The notes under the pieces are model-generated. The model was not told where the DNA came from and ran no database searches. It was given only the letters and a program-made list of their open reading frames with translations. Made by a program: the position numbers and the translations under genes. From Xiphophorus maculatus (lineage: Eukaryota > Chordata > Actinopteri > Cyprinodontiformes > Poeciliidae), in NCBI RefSeq assembly GCF_002775205.1, contig NC_036445.1, forward strand, positions 28,631,953 to 28,695,952: a stretch of DNA of 64,000 bases, written 5' to 3'. This document shows positions 59,501 to 64,000 of this stretch, in pieces. Numbering within the stretch: the first letter of the stretch is position 1; every line of letters begins with the position of its first letter.

Positions 59501-62500
59501 CAAAACCCAAGAACTTTTTACAAAAGAAAAGTCTTGAAAGAGGAACGAGTTGCAGACAATTCTGATTCCCAAGGGTGTTGCCATGCTGGTCTCCAAAAAT
59601 ACCCCTCCTGTTTTTCAGAGTAATAAAATTAATCCTGGGCTAAACGTACCGTCAGCTGACCCAGGACTGCAAAGAAAATATATAATAATAAAAAACACAA
59701 AACCACCTTTTATCGGTCCTTCTGGGACTGCTGTAGGTTTGTAACTCATCTCCCATCTTTTGTTTCCAGTTCAAAGTTGAGCAGTGGTTCAGGGACAGGA
59801 AGGAGCTCCAGGCCAGGCAGGACCAGTGATCCACCCTGGTTCCTGTCTGGTTCTGACACACTGGGCAGACTGGCAGGCAACACCCTTGGGTAAGTTCTGG
59901 CAGGGCTGGCAGACATATGGTCCTGTGAAAGGCTGGTGCTTGGAGGACAGCAGCGGGTTAGGGGTGTGTTTTCTGTCAGCTTCGGTGCTCTACACTCCGC
60001 ACAGGGAGGCGGAATTGAGAAATGTGTCCCAATAATAATAACAACCTGCTAATAAATACTTTTCTTTTTTTCTAAATTATAGATGACAATTTCCTTCCTC
60101 AATATTTTGGTTATCCTCCTGGTATGTTTGTTTCTGCACAGAATTCAGAATTACCTTCTAAACTTTACCTCGTTAAAATGCAAGCAACTCGTTATTTGAA
60201 CCATCATAATAAATATGCTCTAGGGCTAAAACGGTGAATCGAATTAGTCTGATTAATCGACCATTGAAATAATCTGCAACTAATTTAATGAACAACTAAA
60301 CGTGGGAAATACATAGACTAAAATTTGCTGTTTACTGGAAGAACAAGGCAATCAGAGCTGTATTTAAACCAAAACTTTAGACAAATATACACATTTTGCA
60401 TTTAAGATAAAAACTAACTAAATAAAAATCCTCTGTCTGTCTGGATAGAACTTAAAAGAGCTCCATATAAGACTCCTTAAGTTGCAGTTTTTGCTTCACC
60501 GGTTTCAAATTTTGTTAAAAAATCTACTACCACCTTCTGAGGTCAAATTATTAATCAAAAAATGATGAACTGATCAGCTGATGCATCCTTTTGCTACAAA
60601 TGATGAAATATGCACTAAAAGAATGCTGTTATTGTATTTTAAGCAATAATATTTTCTTATTTAAAAAATGAATTTTCATTATTTTCTTATTTGCATCTTC
60701 TAATATATTTCTATGTTGTGTAACAAAGGCTGAGGTGGTTAAATGAAAAAGCTGCAGAATGTGCCAATTTTCTAAAAATCAGATTAATCAATAGACTCTT
60801 TTATTAGTTGCAGCCCCATATGTCACTGTCCTCATCTAACAGGCAAAATCCTTGAGCTCAGAATGAGACCGGAGGTTTATAAAAAAAATAAATAAAAATC
60901 TGATTGTCAGAATAATCAATAGAATAATTGATTACTAATACCATTTTATTTTTTATTTTTGGGTTGTAGTAGAGCTTTATTTTATTGCTTCCTATTTAAA
61001 ATAAAAGGCGTACATTTGTTCTTACTCGATTTTGCTCATCTAAAAAAAAAAAAAAGCAACACGAATGTGGATGTAATGCTGTTGTAGCCCAATGTGTGAT
61101 TTGCATCTGCTCCAAGTTTCTGGCTGCTGTTTCTGACCGTTTCCTGCTGTGTGTATAACAGGAGTCGCTGGAGCTCCGGGGTGAACGGAGGCAGCGGAGG
61201 AGGTGGGAGCGGAGGAGGAGCAGGAGGCGGTGGCGGAGCAGGAGGCGGTAGCAGTGGCGGAAGTGGAGGTGGAGGAGGAGGGAGCGGAGGAGGAGGCGGC
61301 GGAGGTGGGAATACGTCAGGCAGGTCATCAACGGCGGCTCGAGATTCCCGCCGCCAGACCAGAGTGATCCGCACGGGGAGGGACCGTGGCTCTGGGCTTC
61401 TAGGCAGCCAGCCACAGCCGGTCATCCCAGCATCAGTCATTCCAGAAGAGCTCATTACCCAGGTATGGTTGTTTCTTTAGCAATGTGTTTTATTTGAATT
61501 AACTATGCACATTTTGTAATAAACCAGTGCTTTCCTCTAGGCCCAGGTTGTCCTACAGGGGAAGTCAAGAAGCGTCATCATCAGGGAGCTCCAACGGACT
61601 AACCTTGACGTCAACCTCGCTGTCAACAACTTGCTGAGTCGCGACGACGAAGATGGAGATGATGGAGACGACACGGCCAGCGAGTCCTATCTCCCAGGAG
61701 GTGGGAACACATTCGGCCAATTATTCCTCAGCATCAGAAATGCATTTGTAACTAATCGTGATTAATTATGATCAATGTAATCTTGATTAATCAAGATTAA
61801 TTTTGATTAATTTGATTATTGTGAATAATTTGATTAGTAATGATTAAATTAATCAAGAACAATTTAATTTACTTTTATTTTTGCCAAAGCTTTTCTAGTC
61901 TTAAAGTTTTAGCTTCACCTGGTTCAATGTTGCTAAAGGAATGGTATGTCTTTGCATTTTAGGAAAACATTTGTTTATAAACGGAATTGAATCATTTATT
62001 TGCATCTTTTAAAGTATTTCTAATATTGCATAAACAAGGCTTAAGTGGTAAAATGACAAATCAGCAGATTGTGGCAATTTTTTTATCCAACTAATTGTCA
62101 AAACAATTGATTATTAAAATAATTGTTTGTTGCCCTATTTGTAACATTCCATTATTACTGCTCATAGGAACATGGTGAGACCTGTGCAAAGCATCCCGTA
62201 CTTCACCTCATTTAGTTATAATGATTGAAATGCTGCTAGTTTTACAGTTATCTTTACACACGGATCTTTTTCTTGTTTTTTTCCACGCAGAAGACTTGAT
62301 GTCCCTGTTGGACGCGGACATCCACTCGGCTCATCCCAGCGTCATCATCGACGCCGACGCCATGTTCTCCGAGGACATCAGCTACTTTGGCTACCCGTCT
62401 TTCAGACGCTCCTCGCTGTCACGGCTGGGATCCTCCAGAGGTAACGCAGCATCTCACTAATGACTAATCACAGGAAGGCTTTGGTGGCAGCACTGGTGAT

Positions 62501-63980
62501 GGCTGGTTTCTGTTGGGGTGGCTTCAAAATCCAAAATGATAAGCAGATTTTTTCCCCATCCTACGTCAAAATGAAACCCTCGTGTTTTGCAGGTGTTTGG
62601 AAAATATAGGTGTGATGTGTAACGTTGCTGATTAACTGAGATGCATTGAAAAATTTGAATTTGACAATTTTCAGGTTGTTTGGTCTTGATCAGGTGGTAG
62701 GAATCTCTCATGTCCGATCCTTTTCCAATCAGTGAATGTAGCATACCTAACAATCTTCAGTGCGGATGTGGTTATAGACTGAGGAAGACACAGTTAGTTA
62801 AAAAGGAGGTTAAAACTCTAGTCGGAGAAATAGGAAGCCATTTAGAAGAAAGCTGTATTTTCTGTGGCGTCGTGACATTTCTATTATTCACTCAGGCTGC
62901 AAGAAAGCCAGAATGAGCAAGGTTTTTTAAGACAGAGAGTCGTACAGCAAAGCTGCAATGTCTTTTTTTATTATTATTATTTTTTTAGGAAACATGCTGG
63001 TTTTGAAAATGTTGACTTCTTTTTTCAATTAGCCTTGGCATAAGGTCTAGATTTTCTAAGATGAATATCTGTAACTCCAGTGCTAAATGCAGGTGAGATA
63101 CTGAAGGCAATTTAAAATATGAACTTCAGATCATTTCTTTGTTTTTAAGTATTAGTAAACTTCTGTCTTACAGACTCTCTCATTCTAATAGTGATTATTA
63201 GCTGCTGCCCAAGGCAAGAAGGTGTTAAAAGTATGGTTTACATTCTGATAGGAACATGTCTACCAAATACTACAAAGCAAACTTGCCTGAATGTTTGTTT
63301 GCATATTTTTCTTGATTCAGTTTGTTACGGTGAATATAAATGCTACATGTTTGGTGTTGTGTGCTGCATGGCTGTAGTAAATACTATGAGCTCTCTGAGA
63401 AAGGCCCGCCAGGCCCACATGTCTTAACGGGGACCCTATTAGACAGTTTATTTTTTTCCTTAAAAAAAAAACAAAAAAACCCACTTTCAATCCATATGCA
63501 TGCTTTCTTTTGTTCTTTCTCTCCTTCTCCTCACTTCCTGTTAGCTCACTCTTTAACACACGAGCGTGCAGAGTGACTCACCCTTCGTATATTTTCGATT
63601 TCCCGGTCAATCCTTCCATGATTGCAACTGATTGATTTGCACTACATTGATTCTAAGCAGTATTTCTCTCTATTATTAAAAACTTTATTTTATTTTATTT
63701 TTTTCGACGGGTCTTTCCCAGAGAGTGGCTTACTTCTATCCCACTGGTGTGACCTTATTGCATACCAGTTCTCCTTCTTCCCTTAGAGCGTGACTCAGAG
63801 CTGTTGCGCGAGCGTGAGTCTGTGCTGAGGTTGCGAGAGCGCCGGTGGCTCGACGGGGCGTCGTTTGACACGGAGCGGGGTTCGACGAGCCGCGAGGGCG
63901 AGCCCAGCCTCGACAAGAAGAGCATCCCCGTCCAGAGCCCCGTCTCGCTGGGAGAGGAGCTGCAGTGGTGGCCTGACAAG
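50577..63980 (+). CDS. ubr5: ubr5, E3 ubiquitin-protein ligase UBR5/EDD (5' part; continues past the right edge)
   Basis: Giant nuclear HECT-type ligase of the N-degron and quality-control pathways. Exons: 50577-50638, 57584-57628, 58265-58346, 58590-58666, 59770-59889, 61162-61462, 61541-61700, 62291-62440, 63769-63980; 1209 nt, 403 codons, all phases closing. It starts [20 protein letters not shown]. Landmarks: [33 protein letters not shown], a long Gly/Ser tract, [18 protein letters not shown], the UBA domain ([20 protein letters not shown] ... [12 protein letters not shown]), and LQWWPDK at the edge. Exon 9 has tandem acceptors (see findings). The RLD-like, UBR box, MLLE and HECT regions lie off the window. 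Intron 1 is about 6.9 kb. Confidence 0.97.
52107..52129. repeat. Poly-T run
   Basis: 23 consecutive T. Confidence 0.95.
53005..53060 (-). mobile_element. LINE 3' tail, reverse orientation
   Basis: Reverse complement of a GACAATAAAGAAATTCTGAT-type LINE end. Very short. Confidence 0.4.
55701..56116 (+). repeat. Interspersed repeat family B, copy 2 (ubr5 intron 1)
   Basis: Collinear with 34158-34582: CATAACAAATTTTACATGGG at the left, GAGACCATTTCCAAGTAATG, CAATAAACTTTAAATTCT, then an AATAAATTGATTTACTG end. Non-coding. Confidence 0.75.
57652..58177. mobile_element. Possible hAT-like element (ubr5 intron 2)
   Basis: Left TAGAGATGCAAAAATTTGAT and right GATCGATACATCCCTA are loosely inverted (TAGRGATG...). 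T-rich interior, no transposase. Weak. Confidence 0.3.
60221..60819 (-). repeat. Interspersed repeat family A, copy 3 (ubr5 intron 5)
   Basis: Starts TAGGGCTAAAACGGTGAATC and ends TTAGTTGCAGCCCCATA; the ends are inverted relatives, and the whole is inverted relative to 13-646. A further partial piece follows at about 60870-60980. Confidence 0.65.
61740..62138 (-). repeat. Interspersed repeat family A, copy 4 (ubr5 intron 7)
   Basis: Same orientation as 60221-60819; shares the GGCTTAAGTGGTAAAATGAC-type block and an end near AATTGTTTGTTGCCCTA. The left part is a GATTAAT-rich stretch. Confidence 0.55.
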
Positions 63981-64000
63981 GTAGGACTAAAATCAAAGAG

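Noticed and set aside
61036-61455. Long minus-strand poly-Pro/Leu frames
   Set aside because: Antisense of the Gly/Ser repeat in ubr5 exon 6.

Overview
The window is vertebrate nuclear DNA, almost certainly from a teleost fish. Genes are split by GT-AG introns, spacer is AT-rich, and relics of fish-typical DNA transposons, LINE 3' tails and SINE-like pieces are scattered throughout. Five protein genes can be read exon by exon. The exon joins quoted were worked out by hand from splice sites and reading phase, and every gene total stays in frame.

Layout, left to right: (1) spire1, minus strand, 5' part only: three coding exons between 1965 and 14878, including a 29-nt microexon; the gene runs off the left edge. 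(2) atp6v1c1, minus strand, complete, 12 coding exons between 18440 and 25021, 383 residues. (3) azin1, plus strand, complete, 10 coding exons between 33913 and 38915, 451 residues. Its spliced 5' leader (about 32.0-32.95 kb) carries the conserved polyamine-sensing non-AUG upstream reading frame ending ...EPPWDPS. (4) klf10, minus strand, complete, 3 coding exons between 40434 and 43063, 455 residues. (5) ubr5, plus strand, first nine coding exons from 50577 to 63980 (403 codons); the gene runs off the right edge.

atp6v1c1-azin1-klf10-ubr5 matches the human 8q22.3 neighbourhood and is the ohnolog of the ATP6V1C2-ODC1-KLF11 block on human 2p25. spire1 (human chromosome 18) next to atp6v1c1 is a different join. 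atp6v1c1 and azin1 diverge from a roughly 6.3-kb spacer; azin1 and klf10 converge with only about 0.5 kb between them; klf10 and ubr5 diverge. The genes do not form a pathway: actin nucleation on membranes (spire1), proton pumping (atp6v1c1), polyamine homeostasis (azin1), TGF-beta-responsive repression (klf10) and ubiquitin ligation (ubr5).

Most remaining sequence is introns and spacer. I found at least two interspersed families with several copies in the window, two further TIR elements, a palindromic MITE with flanking direct repeats, a 43-bp palindromic tandem repeat, a Tc1-like transposase relic, and several short perfect inverted repeats. Three or four unassigned open frames are flagged as candidates only. 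No tRNA, rRNA or CRISPR feature was seen.
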